A DNA stretch of 64,000 nucleotides from Lysobacter sp. TY2-98. Its GTDB lineage: Bacteria > Pseudomonadota > Gammaproteobacteria > Xanthomonadales > Xanthomonadaceae. This document shows positions 37,889-47,544 of this stretch, in pieces. The stretch is from NCBI RefSeq assembly GCF_003367355.1, contig NZ_CP031413.1:558001-622000 (forward strand), given 5' to 3'. Position 1 is the stretch's first letter. Every line of letters begins with the position of its first letter. A program made the position numbers and the translations under genes. The notes beneath the pieces were generated by a model that did no database searches, had not been told where the DNA came from, and saw only the letters and a list, made by a program, of their open reading frames with translations.

Positions 37889-37954
37889 CATACGGGCGAG
37901 TATGGTAACGTTTCCCGACCGCTGTCAACGGACATTTCGCGGCCGGAATGTCCG
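37889..37954. promoter_or_regulatory. Probable TetR operator region between fadE and its divergent regulator
   Basis: CGGACATT (37929-37936) and AATGTCCG (37947-37954) are perfect inverted arms with a 10-nt spacer that is itself partly symmetric, giving a ~26-bp palindrome. A second, shorter repeat CATAC/GTATG lies at 37889-37904. Position in a divergent fadE-tetR intergenic region fits autoregulation and repression of fadE by the TetR protein. Confidence 0.6.
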
Positions 37955-38005
37955 ATCGTTGTCCGCATACTGTCCCGGCCGGACCCGTACGGATACACTG
38001 CCCCC

Positions 38006-38590
38006 ATGACGACCGAAACGCCGGCCAAGTCCGACCGCACGGGGCGCCTGAGCGCCGACGACTGGGCGCAAGCCGCTCTCGACCTCATCGCCGAACAGGG
38101 CGTCGCCGCCGTCGCGGTCGAGCCGCTGGCGCGCCGTCTCGGCGTCACCAAGGGCAGCTTCTACTGGCACTTCCCGTCTCGCGAGTCGCTGCTCGTCGCC
38201 GCGCTCGAGCGCTGGGAGAAGACCGAGCAGGAGGCCATCTTCGGCCAGCTCGAGCAGATCGCCGATCCCCGTCAGCGTCTTCGCCAGCTGTTCGACGTCG
38301 TGGCGCACGAGGTCACCTCGCACATCATCTATTCGGCGCTGCTCAAGGCGCTGGACCACCCGATCGTCGCGCCCGTCATCGGCCGCGTCTCGCAGCGCCG
38401 CCTCGAATGGCTGGCCGCCTCCTTCCGCCAGGCCGGCCTCGACCCGCACGCCGCGCTCAACCGCGCGCGCCTCGCGTACGCCGCCTACGTGGGCTTCCTG
38501 CAGCTCAACCTCCAGCTCAACCAGACGCGCCTGCCGCGCGACGAGTTCGAGGCGTTCGTCGAGCACATGATGGCCACGCTGATCCCGTAG
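38006..38590 (+). CDS. TetR/AcrR-family transcriptional regulator
   Basis: The 194-residue protein has the N-terminal TetR helix-turn-helix: AALDLIAEQGVAAVAVEPLARRLGVTKGSFYWHFPSRESLLVAALERW. A helical ligand-binding C-terminal domain follows. Divergence from fadE suggests it is a local acyl-CoA-responsive repressor of beta-oxidation; that link is from position only. The start follows GGATACACT (possible -10) closely, so the mRNA leader would be very short. Confidence 0.9.
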   Translation: MTTETPAKSDRTGRLSADDWAQAALDLIAEQGVAAVAVEPLARRLGVTKGSFYWHFPSRESLLVAALERWEKTEQEAIFGQLEQIADPRQRLRQLFDVVAHEVTSHIIYSALLKALDHPIVAPVIGRVSQRRLEWLAASFRQAGLDPHAALNRARLAYAAYVGFLQLNLQLNQTRLPRDEFEAFVEHMMATLIP

Positions 38591-38638
38591 GGGATCGCCG
38601 CACCCGCTTTCCCATTCGCAATTGAAGGAGGTTCCCGC

Positions 38639-40441
38639 ATGAACGCCCTCGTCCAGGACGTCGACAAACGCACCCCCGAGGTGCAGGGCCGCGGAACCAC
38701 GCTGGACAGCCTGCGTCGCTGGGTCGACGACGTCGCCGCGCTTACGCGCCCCGACGCGATCCACTGGTGCGACGGCAGCGACGCCGAGAACGCCGCACTC
38801 GTCGCGAAGATGGAGAAGGACGGCACGCTGATCCGCCTCAACGAGCAGACGAACCCGGGCAGCTGGCTGCACCGCTCGCATCCGGACGACGTCGCGCGCG
38901 TCGAGCACCTCACCTTCGTCTGCACGTCCAACCAGGACGACGCCGGCCCGAACAACCACTGGATGGCGCCGGCCGACGGCCACGCGCAGATGGACGCACT
39001 GTTCGACGGCTGCATGGAAGGCCGCACGCTGTACGTCATTCCGTACTGCATGGGTCCGATCGATTCGCCGATCTCGCGCTGCGGCGTCGAGATCACCGAC
39101 AGCCCGTACGTCGTCGCCAACATGCGCATCATGACGCGCATGGGCGAGGCCGCACTCCAGCGCATCGAGCGCGAAGGCACGTTCGTGCGTGGCCTGCATT
39201 CGACCGGCGAGCTCGACCCGAACCGCCGCTTCATCATGCATTTCCCGGAAGAGCTGACGATCAAGTCGTACGGCTCCGGCTACGGCGGCAACGCGCTGCT
39301 CGGCAAGAAGTGCCACGCGCTGCGCATCGCCTCGCACCAGGCCCGTCAGGAAGGCTGGCTCGCCGAGCACATGCTGATCCTCGGCATCGAGAACCCGCAG
39401 GGCGAGACGCACTACATCGCCGCGGCGTTCCCGTCGGCCTGCGGCAAGACCAACCTCGCGATGCTGATCCCGCCGGAGGGCTATCGCCAGGACGGCTGGA
39501 AGGTCTGGACCATCGGCGACGACATCTGCTGGATGCGCCCGGGCCCGGACGGCCGCCTGTATGCGATCAATCCGGAGGCCGGCTTCTTCGGTGTCGCGCC
39601 GGGCACGTCGGCGAAGTCCAATCCGAACGCGCTGGCCACGATCCGCAAGAACACCATCTTCACGAATGTCGGTCTGACGGCAGACGGCCAGCCGTGGTGG
39701 GAAGGCCTCGACGAAGGCACGCCCGCCTTTGACTGGCGCGGAAATGACTACGATTTCAACAAGGGCCCGGCGGCGCATCCCAATGCGCGCTTCACCGTGT
39801 CGGCCAAGCAGTGCCCGAGCTACAGCGAGCACGCGGAAGATCCGACCGGCGTGCCGATCAGCGCGATCGTGTTCGGCGGCCGTCGCGCGTCGCTGGTCCC
39901 GCTGGTGTTCGAAGCGCGCGACTGGACGCACGGGGTACTGGTCGGCGCCGCGATGGGCTCGGAGACCACGGCCGCGGCGACCGGCGCCGTCGGCGTCATG
40001 CGTCGCGACCCGATGGCGATGAAGCCCTTCTGCGGCTACAACTTCGCCGACTACTTCGCGCACTGGCTGTCGTTCGACAACGGACAGAACAAGCTGCCGA
40101 AGGTCTTCCACGTCAACTGGTTCCGCAAGGGCGACGACGGCAAGTTCCTGTGGCCCGGATTCGGCGACAACCTCCGCGTGCTGGAGTGGATGATCAAGCG
40201 CGTCGAAGGGCAGGCGGATGCGACGGAGACGCCGATCGGCGCACTGCCGCGCGAGCAGGACCTGAACCTCGACGGCGTGCAGCTCTCCGATGAATCCCGC
40301 GCCAAGCTGTTCGGCTTCGACCACGCGGGTTGGACCACCGAGTTCACGAGCATCGGCAACTACCTGCGCGAATACGGCCCGCGCATGCCGCAGGCGTTGC
40401 ACGAGGAGCAGCAGCGGATCGCCGCTATGCTTGGCGGATGA
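38639..40441 (+). CDS. pckG: Phosphoenolpyruvate carboxykinase (GTP)
   Basis: The 600-residue enzyme makes PEP from oxaloacetate and GTP for gluconeogenesis. It is the GTP type: FPSACGKTNLAML contains the P-loop with the reactive Cys, and FGGRRASLVPLVFEARDW, FCGYNFADYFAHWL and HVNWFRKGDDGKFLWPGFGDN are diagnostic. A strong SD (AAGGAGG) precedes ATG 38639. Its stop overlaps the start of the 2OG oxygenase gene (ATGA at 40438), which ties a central metabolic gene to an accessory oxygenase. Proximity to fadE fits growth on fatty acids. Confidence 0.97.
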   Translation: MNALVQDVDKRTPEVQGRGTTLDSLRRWVDDVAALTRPDAIHWCDGSDAENAALVAKMEKDGTLIRLNEQTNPGSWLHRSHPDDVARVEHLTFVCTSNQDDAGPNNHWMAPADGHAQMDALFDGCMEGRTLYVIPYCMGPIDSPISRCGVEITDSPYVVANMRIMTRMGEAALQRIEREGTFVRGLHSTGELDPNRRFIMHFPEELTIKSYGSGYGGNALLGKKCHALRIASHQARQEGWLAEHMLILGIENPQGETHYIAAAFPSACGKTNLAMLIPPEGYRQDGWKVWTIGDDICWMRPGPDGRLYAINPEAGFFGVAPGTSAKSNPNALATIRKNTIFTNVGLTADGQPWWEGLDEGTPAFDWRGNDYDFNKGPAAHPNARFTVSAKQCPSYSEHAEDPTGVPISAIVFGGRRASLVPLVFEARDWTHGVLVGAAMGSETTAAATGAVGVMRRDPMAMKPFCGYNFADYFAHWLSFDNGQNKLPKVFHVNWFRKGDDGKFLWPGFGDNLRVLEWMIKRVEGQADATETPIGALPREQDLNLDGVQLSDESRAKLFGFDHAGWTTEFTSIGNYLREYGPRMPQALHEEQQRIAAMLGG

Positions 40442-41016
40442 CCGCCACGCAACCGCTGAAACCGGCCCGTTCGTTCTCGGTGGACGGACGGGCCATCCAC
40501 ATCTTTGATGGGCTGCTGCCCAATGCGGGCGCGTACGAGCAGGGTCTCGCGCGCGCCGCGTTCACGCGCACCGAAGTCGCGCGCCCCGACACCGCCGGCT
40601 ATCGCCATTGGGTGACTGAGACGCGCGTCGACGCGCTGCGCCAGCAGCCCATCTTCCAGCTCACGCTCGACGCGGTGCATTCGCTGCACCCGGCGCATCG
40701 TTACGACGTGCATCGCGCGTACACGAACGTCGCCAGCTACGGCGACATGCTGTTCACCCACGTCGACTGCCTGCCCGATCAGAAGGACCTCACCGCGCTC
40801 TGGTACATGTGCGAGCAGTGGGACGTGGAGTGGGGCGGCGAAACGGTGTTCTTCGATTCCGCCGATGAAATCGCCGCGGCTGTGCGTCCGTCGCCCGGGC
40901 GGCTGGTGATCTTCGACGGCGCGATCAAGCACGTCGGTCGTCCCCCCAACCGCATCTGCTACCACCCGCGCTACACCTTCGCGCTGAAGCTCCTGCGGAC
41001 GGGCGCGACGGGATGA
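40438..41016 (+). CDS. 2-oxoglutarate/Fe(II)-dependent oxygenase, prolyl-4-hydroxylase-like
   Basis: The 192-residue protein has the jelly-roll dioxygenase signature: metal ligands HVD in MLFTHVDCLPDQ and the distal His in GAIKHVGRPPNR, with basic residues just after it that could bind 2OG. WDVEWGGETVFF matches the WxxxxGGEt...f block of P4Hc-type enzymes. It starts by ATGA overlap with pckG and ends by ATGA overlap with the sulfotransferase-like gene. Likely a protein or small-molecule hydroxylase; substrate unknown. Confidence 0.82.
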   Translation: MTATQPLKPARSFSVDGRAIHIFDGLLPNAGAYEQGLARAAFTRTEVARPDTAGYRHWVTETRVDALRQQPIFQLTLDAVHSLHPAHRYDVHRAYTNVASYGDMLFTHVDCLPDQKDLTALWYMCEQWDVEWGGETVFFDSADEIAAAVRPSPGRLVIFDGAIKHVGRPPNRICYHPRYTFALKLLRTGATG

Positions 41017-42035
41017 GTCGCGTGGATTTCGACGAGGCGAGCTGGTTCCCCGTCGACCTGCACGTGCCGGAGCGGTGGTTCGGATTTGCACGGATCGCGC
41101 CCGACGTCGTGGAGCGCTCGTCGTTTCTCGACACGCGCATCGAGGCGTCGATCGGCGTGCTCGAGCGCGTGCCGGTCGACCAGCTTCCAGTGCTCCCGCC
41201 TCCAGCGCGCGTGGGCTGGTTGTTCCATACCTCGTTCTGCGGATCAACGCTGCTCGCCCGCGCGCTGCACGGGACGGCGCGCACGGTGCTCCGCGAGCCG
41301 CTGGTGTTGCGTCGCCTCGGCGACGCACGTCGCGGTGGATGGAGTGTCGATGGTCTCGTCGATCCCGCGGTGCGCCTGCTCGGGCGCTCGTGGAGCGAGG
41401 ACGGCCGGGTCGTCATCAAACCTACGCATGCGGCACTCAACGTCGGCCGCGAGCTGCTCGACGCTGCGCCCGCGACTCGCGGTGTGATTCTCACCTCGTC
41501 GCTGGATGACTTCCTGATCTCCAACATCAAGAAGACGCCGGAGACGCACGCCAAGGTGCCCGAACTGGCCGAGCGTGCGCTCAACGCGTCACCGTTCGGC
41601 GCGCGATTGCCCCGGGCCGCATTCGCCGCGCCCGACCTCCTGGAAGCGGTCGCGTTGCAGTGGGCGGCCCAGCGCGAGGTCTGCGCGGAGCTGTTGAATC
41701 ACGCAGGCGACCGGCTTCGCACGCTGGATGCCGCCGACCTTTATGCGCATCCGGGGGAGATCGCTGTCGCGACTGCCGTCTGGCTTGGCGACGCCCCCGA
41801 CGCGGCCGCCATTCGCCAGCGCGCAGCCCAGGTTGCGTCCCGCAACGCGAAGGCCATGGACGTCGCGTACGATGCAGCGGTGCGTGCCCGCGAGGCCGCC
41901 GCAATCGCGCAGCATTACGCGCGTGAACTCGACGCAGCGCGGGCATGGTTCGATCAACACGTCGCGCCGCATATGTCGGATGCGGCACGTAATCTCGGCT
42001 CCCGGTCGCCCCTGACGGCCGCGGCGTCGACCTGA
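41013..42035 (+). CDS. Sulfotransferase-like P-loop protein
   Basis: The 340-residue protein contains VGWLFHTSFCGSTLLARALHG at about residue 67, which resembles the PAPS-binding loop of sulfotransferases (TSxSGST), here with Cys at one position. The second PAPS motif is not obvious; LTSSLDDFLISN may be the equivalent. A long Ala/Arg-rich helix fills the C-terminus. ATGA overlaps with the preceding oxygenase gene. It sits directly before a clear TPR-sulfotransferase, so the two may act in sequence. Catalytic competence is uncertain. Confidence 0.65.
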   Translation: MSRVDFDEASWFPVDLHVPERWFGFARIAPDVVERSSFLDTRIEASIGVLERVPVDQLPVLPPPARVGWLFHTSFCGSTLLARALHGTARTVLREPLVLRRLGDARRGGWSVDGLVDPAVRLLGRSWSEDGRVVIKPTHAALNVGRELLDAAPATRGVILTSSLDDFLISNIKKTPETHAKVPELAERALNASPFGARLPRAAFAAPDLLEAVALQWAAQREVCAELLNHAGDRLRTLDAADLYAHPGEIAVATAVWLGDAPDAAAIRQRAAQVASRNAKAMDVAYDAAVRAREAAAIAQHYARELDAARAWFDQHVAPHMSDAARNLGSRSPLTAAAST

Positions 42036-42047
42036 CCGGTCTTGACG

Positions 42048-43622
42048 ATGCACCCGAATCAGCTCTGGATGGCCGGTGAGCAGGCCCTCGATCGCAAAAA
42101 CTTCAAGCGCGCCGAAATCAGCTATCGGCAGGCTCTGGCAATTGACCCGAGGCATGCCCCTGCACTCGTCGGCCTGTCCTCCGCGCTCACTGGATTGAAT
42201 CGTCACCGCGACGCCCATGACGCGGCGATGGAGGCGTTTCGGTTCCGGCCGCCGATTGCCCCCGTGCTGTTCGGGATTGCGCAACGGCTACGATATTTCC
42301 ACGAATTCGAAGCGCTCGAGCAGTGCCTCGCGACGCCGTCGTTCGGCCTCGAGGCACCCGCCGACATCATCGCGAAAGCTGCGGTCATGCTGAGCTCGAT
42401 CGGCGCCCATGACCCGGCGGTCGCGCTGGTCGAGCGGGGTCTCGTGAAGAAGCCGACGGACGCCGCTTGCCTGCACGTCCGCGGCAATTTCCACTACTTC
42501 CGCGGCGAGCTTGATCGCGCGGAAGCGTGCTATGAAGCGTCGCTGCGATCGGATCCGCTGCTGTTCCAGAATTCGATGATGCTCGCCGGCGTACGTCCTG
42601 CAACCGAGGAACGCAACTACGTCGAGCGCTTCCGTGAGCAGCTCAAGCTTGCGCGTCCCGGCGGGAACGGTGAGATCTATCTGCCGTTCGCACTCCACAA
42701 GCAGTTGCACGAGCTCAAGCGTTACGACGAAGCATGGGATGCGCTCGCGCGCGGTTGTGCCGCCAAGCGCAAGCAGATGCCGTATCAGCTGTCGTCGGAC
42801 CGTGCACTGGTCGACGCGATCGTGGAAACCTGCACGGCGCAGTTCGTGGGCGAGACCAGCAGCGTCGAACAGCCCATCGTCCCGATCTTCATAGTCGGCA
42901 TGCATCGATCGGGGACGACGCTGCTCGAGCGCATGCTATCCGGCCACAGTCGTGTGGGTGATGCGGGCGAGACGTCGGCGTTCCACGCAGAACTGGAACT
43001 GGCCGTTGACCGCGCAACGCCCGCCGGGCCGGATGCTACGTTCATCCACGCGGCGAAGGACGCCGACTTCGATGCGGTGGCACGCGGCTACGCGCGGCGC
43101 GCGCAATGGCTCGGCCGCGGCAAGCCGTATTTCACCGAGAAACTTCCGCAGAACTTCCTCAATGTAGGACTGATCGCCAAGACGATGCCCCAGGCGCGCT
43201 TCTTGCACCTGGTGCGCGATCCGATGGACACCTGTTTCTCCAACCTCAGGCAGCTTTTCTCCGGCGCTGCGCAATATTCCTACGCTTCGGACGAGCTCGC
43301 GGGCTTCTATCTTCTGTATCGGCGCACTATGGCGCACTGGCGACGCGTGCTACCGGGCCGTGTGCTCGACATCAGCTACGACAAGTTGATCGCAGATCCC
43401 GAGGCCATGGCGCGTCGCGTCGCGTCGCATTGCGGTCTTGTCTTCGAGGACGGGATGGTCGATATCCAACGCAGCTCGGGCACCGTCGCCACGCCCAGTG
43501 CGGGTACGGCGCGTCAGGGGTTCCGCAAGGATCGAGGGCAGGTCTGGCGCAACTACGAGCGCCATCTCGGGCCGCTACGCGCGTCGCTTCAACCGGCTTA
43601 CGACGAGATATTACCGGTCTGA
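42048..43622 (+). CDS. TPR-repeat sulfotransferase
   Basis: The 524-residue protein (start ATG 42048) has tetratricopeptide-type repeats in the first ~260 residues (FKRAEISYRQALAIDPRHAPAL; ELDRAEACYEASLRSDP). A sulfotransferase domain follows with the PAPS 5'-phosphosulfate loop FIVGMHRSGTTLLERMLSGHS and the 3'-phosphate region FLHLVRDPMDTCFSN. TPR-sulfotransferases of this type resemble tyrosylprotein sulfotransferases, where TPRs may dock the substrate. The gene converges on the second 2OG oxygenase, with stops at adjacent bases (43622/43623). Confidence 0.9.
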   Translation: MHPNQLWMAGEQALDRKNFKRAEISYRQALAIDPRHAPALVGLSSALTGLNRHRDAHDAAMEAFRFRPPIAPVLFGIAQRLRYFHEFEALEQCLATPSFGLEAPADIIAKAAVMLSSIGAHDPAVALVERGLVKKPTDAACLHVRGNFHYFRGELDRAEACYEASLRSDPLLFQNSMMLAGVRPATEERNYVERFREQLKLARPGGNGEIYLPFALHKQLHELKRYDEAWDALARGCAAKRKQMPYQLSSDRALVDAIVETCTAQFVGETSSVEQPIVPIFIVGMHRSGTTLLERMLSGHSRVGDAGETSAFHAELELAVDRATPAGPDATFIHAAKDADFDAVARGYARRAQWLGRGKPYFTEKLPQNFLNVGLIAKTMPQARFLHLVRDPMDTCFSNLRQLFSGAAQYSYASDELAGFYLLYRRTMAHWRRVLPGRVLDISYDKLIADPEAMARRVASHCGLVFEDGMVDIQRSSGTVATPSAGTARQGFRKDRGQVWRNYERHLGPLRASLQPAYDEILPV

Positions 43623-44300
43623 TCAGCCGTTCTTGCTGCCGAACCAGCAGTTGAAGGCGATCGTTATGCGCTCGTCGCTGCCATAGAAAGGCAACACCTC
43701 GTGCGATACCCACGACGGAAACAGCACGAGCTGGCCCGCCTTGAGGCGGATGCTCCAGGTGCCGTGGTGGTAGGGCGCCTGCAGCCGAGCATTGCCCGCG
43801 TCCAGGAACATGTTGCTGTAGTAGTGCGGGTTGTGGAATCGCAACACGCCCGATTCCGGGTGGGCCGCCGATGGCTCGCCCTCGCTCACGCAATAGACAC
43901 CCGACCACGACGCCATTGGATGCGTGTGCGCGATCACGAACCCCGGCCTGCGGGTGATGTGGAACCACGTATGCGAATAGATGCGGAAGTTGGCCATCTC
44001 CGCCGACGTATAGCCGTTGATCGTCTGGATCGTGCGCCCGAGTTCAGTCCAGCAGAACTCCCGCAGCTTCTGGACGCACGCTTCTGGCCAAGAAAACAAA
44101 TTGAACTGGCTCTCGAATACACCCGCCTGCTGCTTGAGTGACGGATTGTCATTGGCGAAGCGGGGATCCTTCTCGCGTTCGAGAAGTAGCGCCTTCAGAG
44201 CGGCGTTGACTTCGAGATGCTCGTGAAAGCGCGCCTGCGCCAGCGGCACAGCGAACATCGACGCGAGTTCAGCCTGCTCGGGGAGATCTTCGGATGCCAT
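43623..44300 (-). CDS. Putative 2OG-Fe(II) oxygenase (TIGR02466-type)
   Basis: The 225-residue protein starts at ATG 44300 (MASEDLPEQ). It shows the conserved blocks of this family: FVIAHTHPMASWSGVYCVSE, ESGVLRFHNPHYYSNMF, and QLVLFPSWVSHEVLPFYGSDERITIAFN. The HTH and SHEV histidines are the expected iron ligands and Arg in DERI the 2OG anchor. These proteins are often next to TonB-dependent receptors and TPR-sulfotransferases. Here it lies directly downstream of both receptors on the same strand. Its substrate is unknown. Confidence 0.85.
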   Translation of the reverse strand: MASEDLPEQAELASMFAVPLAQARFHEHLEVNAALKALLLEREKDPRFANDNPSLKQQAGVFESQFNLFSWPEACVQKLREFCWTELGRTIQTINGYTSAEMANFRIYSHTWFHITRRPGFVIAHTHPMASWSGVYCVSEGEPSAAHPESGVLRFHNPHYYSNMFLDAGNARLQAPYHHGTWSIRLKAGQLVLFPSWVSHEVLPFYGSDERITIAFNCWFGSKNG

Positions 44301-44342
44301 GGGCGGATGTTGCCAACCGCCACCATGTGCTGCAAGGGCGCA

Positions 44343-44375
44343 CAAAAAAAACTACGGCCCCTTTCGGGGCCGTAG
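44343..44375 (-). terminator. Terminator of the first TonB-dependent receptor gene
   Basis: Perfect 10-bp stem CTACGGCCCC/GGGGCCGTAG (44352-44361 with 44366-44375) with loop TTTC. On the minus strand it is followed by eight or more Ts. The same hairpin follows the second receptor gene. Confidence 0.92.
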
Positions 44376-44399
44376 CGGGTGTTGCGATGGAGCGCCAGA

Positions 44400-47318
44400 T
44401 TAGAACTTCTGGTTGTACGACATGTAGAAGAAACGGCCCGGAACTTCGTACTGCGGATCGAACGTATTGGCGAACGCGTTGAACACCAGCGGCGGATCCT
44501 TGGCGAACACGTTGTTAACACCGACCGTGATCTTCGCGTTCCACGGCGCCTTCCAGTACACGGACACGTCGTGATACGTCGTCGCACCGATGTAGTTCCG
44601 CGACAGCACCGGATCAACCGCACCCGTGGTCGGGTCCGTCACAGCCGCGTTGCAGAGCTCGCCGAAGCCGTAGTCGTTGTAATAGAACGGGCACGACTCT
44701 TCCTGGCGCGAGTAGAAGCGCGTGAACCACGTGGCGCCGAAGTCACCCTTCTCCCAACGCGTCATCATGTTGGCGCGGATGCGCCACTGATTGTTGTTCT
44801 GCGTGTAGTTGGCGACGTTGTTGCCGTTGTCGTTGCCGTCGATGATGCCGTCGTTGTTGTCGTCGATCTCGTTGAGCGACTGGTAGGTCGCGTCAAGCGA
44901 GAACGACAGCTTGCCCCAGCTCTGCTCCGGCAGCTTGTAGTTCGCCGTCAGGTCCCAGCCTTCGACGTTCTGCGCGCCGATGTTCAGACCGGCGGACAGC
45001 AGGTCATTGATCTGACCCGTGCCGTTGCGGTTAAACAGCGTGCAGTAGTTGCTGAGGCCCTGCAGGATGCAGCGATTCAGGATGTCCTGGCCCGAGAAGC
45101 TGGTGATGGCGTTACGCAGCTCGATGCGCCACCAGTCCAGCGACACGTCGAACGAACCCGGAACGTACTTCGGGCTCCACACGACGCCGAGGGTCTTGGT
45201 GGTCGACGTTTCCGGCTGCAGGTTCGGGTTGCCGCCGACACTGATACGGATCTGCGCATTACCCTGGTCGTAACCGCCGGCCGGGACGCCCTGCGCCGTG
45301 CAGCGCGCGCGCTGTTCCGGGGTCAGGATGTTGTAGCGGCCACCGAACGTCGTGGAGCACGGATCGGCGATGGTCGGGAACGAATCGGCGACGCCCTGGT
45401 ACAGCTCGAGGATCGACGGGCCACGGAAGCCTTCGGCCCAGTTGCCGCGGACCATCAGCTCGTCAACCGGACGCCACTTGAAGCCGAACGCCGAGTTCGT
45501 GGTCTGGCCGAAGTTGCTGTAGTCCGAAATGCGCGACGACAGGTCGAACTCGAGCTGCTTGGCGAACGGCACGTCCTTGAGCAGCGGCACCGACAGTTCG
45601 ACGTAGCCTTCCTGGATCGAGTAGCCGCCGCTGGTCGGCGTACGCGCGTTGCCCGTCGTGTTGCCCGAGGCGATCAGCGCGTCCGGCGAGTCGTAGCCCG
45701 ACTCCGTACGACGCTCGACACCCGCTGCGAACGCCAGCATGCCGCCCGGCAGCTCGGCGATTTCGCCGGTGATGTTGGCGTAGTAGTCCTTCATTTTGTA
45801 CGCGGTTTCGTCGTGTGCGACGAACGACGAGTACGACAGCATCTGCGGCGTGATCACGCCCGGCGCGCCGAGCAGGTTGAGCGGCACGCAGCCCGGGATC
45901 GCCGCGCCACCCGGCGCGACAACGCAGGTCGGCACGCCATTGCGCATTTCCGACGGACCGAGCGCATTGCGGAGAGCAAGGACGTTGAACAGGCCGTAGG
46001 TCGTGTCGTTCTCGTCGTTGCGGCCATACACCATGCCCGCATCCCACGTGAAGTAACGGTTCCAGCGCTCGAACGAACCTTCCAGGCCGCCGTTGAAGCC
46101 GAACGTGTCGACGTTCTGGTTGAACGAACGACCGCCCGTCTCGACCGCACGACGCTGGATACGCGTGACGTCCGCGCCAAACGGGTTGTACATGCTGAAG
46201 CGGGAGATCGTGATCTGCTTCGACTGCGTATTCGCGCCGGGGCCCGAGCCCAGGACGATCGGCATCGCGGCGAGCAGCTGCTCCGAACGACGGTTGTTGT
46301 ACGTCGCGGTGATGAACGCGCTGACGTTGTCCGTCAGGTTGACCGAAGCGCGGCCGAAGATCGACTTGCGCTCCTGCGGCGTCAGCAGATAGTTGTCCGG
46401 CGCGAAGTTGTAGAGGTCGGCGCCGGTGCGATTGCGCCAGTTCAGACCGCTCTTGCCCGGGTCGTAGGTGAACTGGCCAGCGGTGCCGTTCGGACGGGTT
46501 TCGCCCACCGAGCAACCGGTTGCTGCCGAGTAGGTGCCCGTGCAGAGCGCGAAGCGGCCTGCCGGCGTCGTGGACGAACCAAACGCCACGCCGGTGTGAT
46601 ACGTCGGCTCAGCCGAGATCTCGCGATCGCCGGCCATGACCGGCTCTTCCTTGACGTAGCCGGCGCCGAACATGGCGCTGAAACGGTCGTCGGAGGTGCC
46701 GATGGTGAAGTCGTAGGACTGACGGAAGCCGTCGCCCTTGTCGAACATGCCGAGGTAGCCGTTGAGCTCGGCGCCCTGGTAGTCCGTACGCAGGATGACG
46801 TTGACCACGCCCGCGATCGCGTCGGAGCCGTAGATCGACGAGGCGCCGGCCTTCAGGACTTCGATGCGCTCGACCGCGGCGGTCGGGATGGTGTTGAGGT
46901 CGACCGCGCCACCGAGGCCCGTGCCACCGACCCAGCGACGGCCGTTGACGAGGACGAGGGTGCGGTTCGAACCGAGGTTACGCAGGCTGACGCGGGTTTC
47001 GCCGTTACCACCGTTGTTGAAGGTGGTGTTGAGGGTCGAACCGTTGGCGGCGAGGTTCTGGATCACGTCGCCGACCGAGGTCAGGCCCTGGGCCTGGATC
47101 TCTTCACGGTTGAGCGAAATGATCGGCTGCGAGGTCTCGGACTCGGCGCGGCGGATGCGCGAACCGGTCACTTCGACGCGGCCCAGCTCCTGGGTCTTGG
47201 TGTCGGTCGAGGGCGGGGTGGCGGTGGTGTTCTGCGCGTACGCAGCACCCGTACCGGCGGCGCTCACGGCGAGCGCGAAGGTGATCGCGTCCCGGAGCCT
47301 GGTGGTCTTAAAGGTCAT
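44400..47318 (-). CDS. TonB-dependent outer-membrane receptor (copy 1)
   Basis: The 972-residue protein starts at ATG 47318 ([20 protein letters not shown]), after a GAGAGAGAG SD, and has a signal peptide ending at AYAQ. The plug domain carries [40 protein letters not shown], and the TonB plug block [27 protein letters not shown]. The barrel ends in an aromatic residue (YNQKF). An upstream in-frame ATG at 47354, also with a GGGAGG SD, is possible. The neighbour at 47545-50460 is a close paralogue. The ligand is unknown; the family imports peptides, sugars or siderophores. Confidence 0.95.
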   Translation of the reverse strand: MTFKTTRLRDAITFALAVSAAGTGAAYAQNTTATPPSTDTKTQELGRVEVTGSRIRRAESETSQPIISLNREEIQAQGLTSVGDVIQNLAANGSTLNTTFNNGGNGETRVSLRNLGSNRTLVLVNGRRWVGGTGLGGAVDLNTIPTAAVERIEVLKAGASSIYGSDAIAGVVNVILRTDYQGAELNGYLGMFDKGDGFRQSYDFTIGTSDDRFSAMFGAGYVKEEPVMAGDREISAEPTYHTGVAFGSSTTPAGRFALCTGTYSAATGCSVGETRPNGTAGQFTYDPGKSGLNWRNRTGADLYNFAPDNYLLTPQERKSIFGRASVNLTDNVSAFITATYNNRRSEQLLAAMPIVLGSGPGANTQSKQITISRFSMYNPFGADVTRIQRRAVETGGRSFNQNVDTFGFNGGLEGSFERWNRYFTWDAGMVYGRNDENDTTYGLFNVLALRNALGPSEMRNGVPTCVVAPGGAAIPGCVPLNLLGAPGVITPQMLSYSSFVAHDETAYKMKDYYANITGEIAELPGGMLAFAAGVERRTESGYDSPDALIASGNTTGNARTPTSGGYSIQEGYVELSVPLLKDVPFAKQLEFDLSSRISDYSNFGQTTNSAFGFKWRPVDELMVRGNWAEGFRGPSILELYQGVADSFPTIADPCSTTFGGRYNILTPEQRARCTAQGVPAGGYDQGNAQIRISVGGNPNLQPETSTTKTLGVVWSPKYVPGSFDVSLDWWRIELRNAITSFSGQDILNRCILQGLSNYCTLFNRNGTGQINDLLSAGLNIGAQNVEGWDLTANYKLPEQSWGKLSFSLDATYQSLNEIDDNNDGIIDGNDNGNNVANYTQNNNQWRIRANMMTRWEKGDFGATWFTRFYSRQEESCPFYYNDYGFGELCNAAVTDPTTGAVDPVLSRNYIGATTYHDVSVYWKAPWNAKITVGVNNVFAKDPPLVFNAFANTFDPQYEVPGRFFYMSYNQKF

Positions 47319-47497
47319 TCTCTCTCTCTCCAAGTGAGTCTTGGTGTTTCCCATGGGAACCTCCCAGGCGGGCTCGGAGAACCCAATCCGATGAGGTCGG
47401 TCCCGATGGTAATCGGGTCCGCCAGAGAATTAAAGGGTCGTTAAGGCGATGCCGCCAAGCGGCTGTCAAGGGCCGCAAGGAGGGGGTCCTGAACGAA

Positions 47498-47521
47498 CTA
47501 CGGCCCCTTTCGGGGCCGTAG
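47498..47521 (-). terminator. Terminator-like hairpin of the second TonB receptor gene
   Basis: The same CTACGGCCCC/GGGGCCGTAG stem as at 44352-44375, but the T-run behind it is degraded to TTCGTTC. Read-through into copy 1 is possible. Confidence 0.75.
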
Positions 47522-47544
47522 CGGTGTTACGGCGAAGCGTCGGA

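Noticed and set aside
35316-38009. An 897-codon plus-strand frame opposite fadE
   Set aside because: Shadow of FadE with atypical composition; the minus frame matches FadE along its length.
44379-47444. A 1021-codon plus-strand frame opposite receptor copy 1 (and a similar one opposite copy 2)
   Set aside because: Antisense shadow of the receptor gene: Arg/Val/Glu-rich, no domain, while the minus frame has full plug and barrel signatures.
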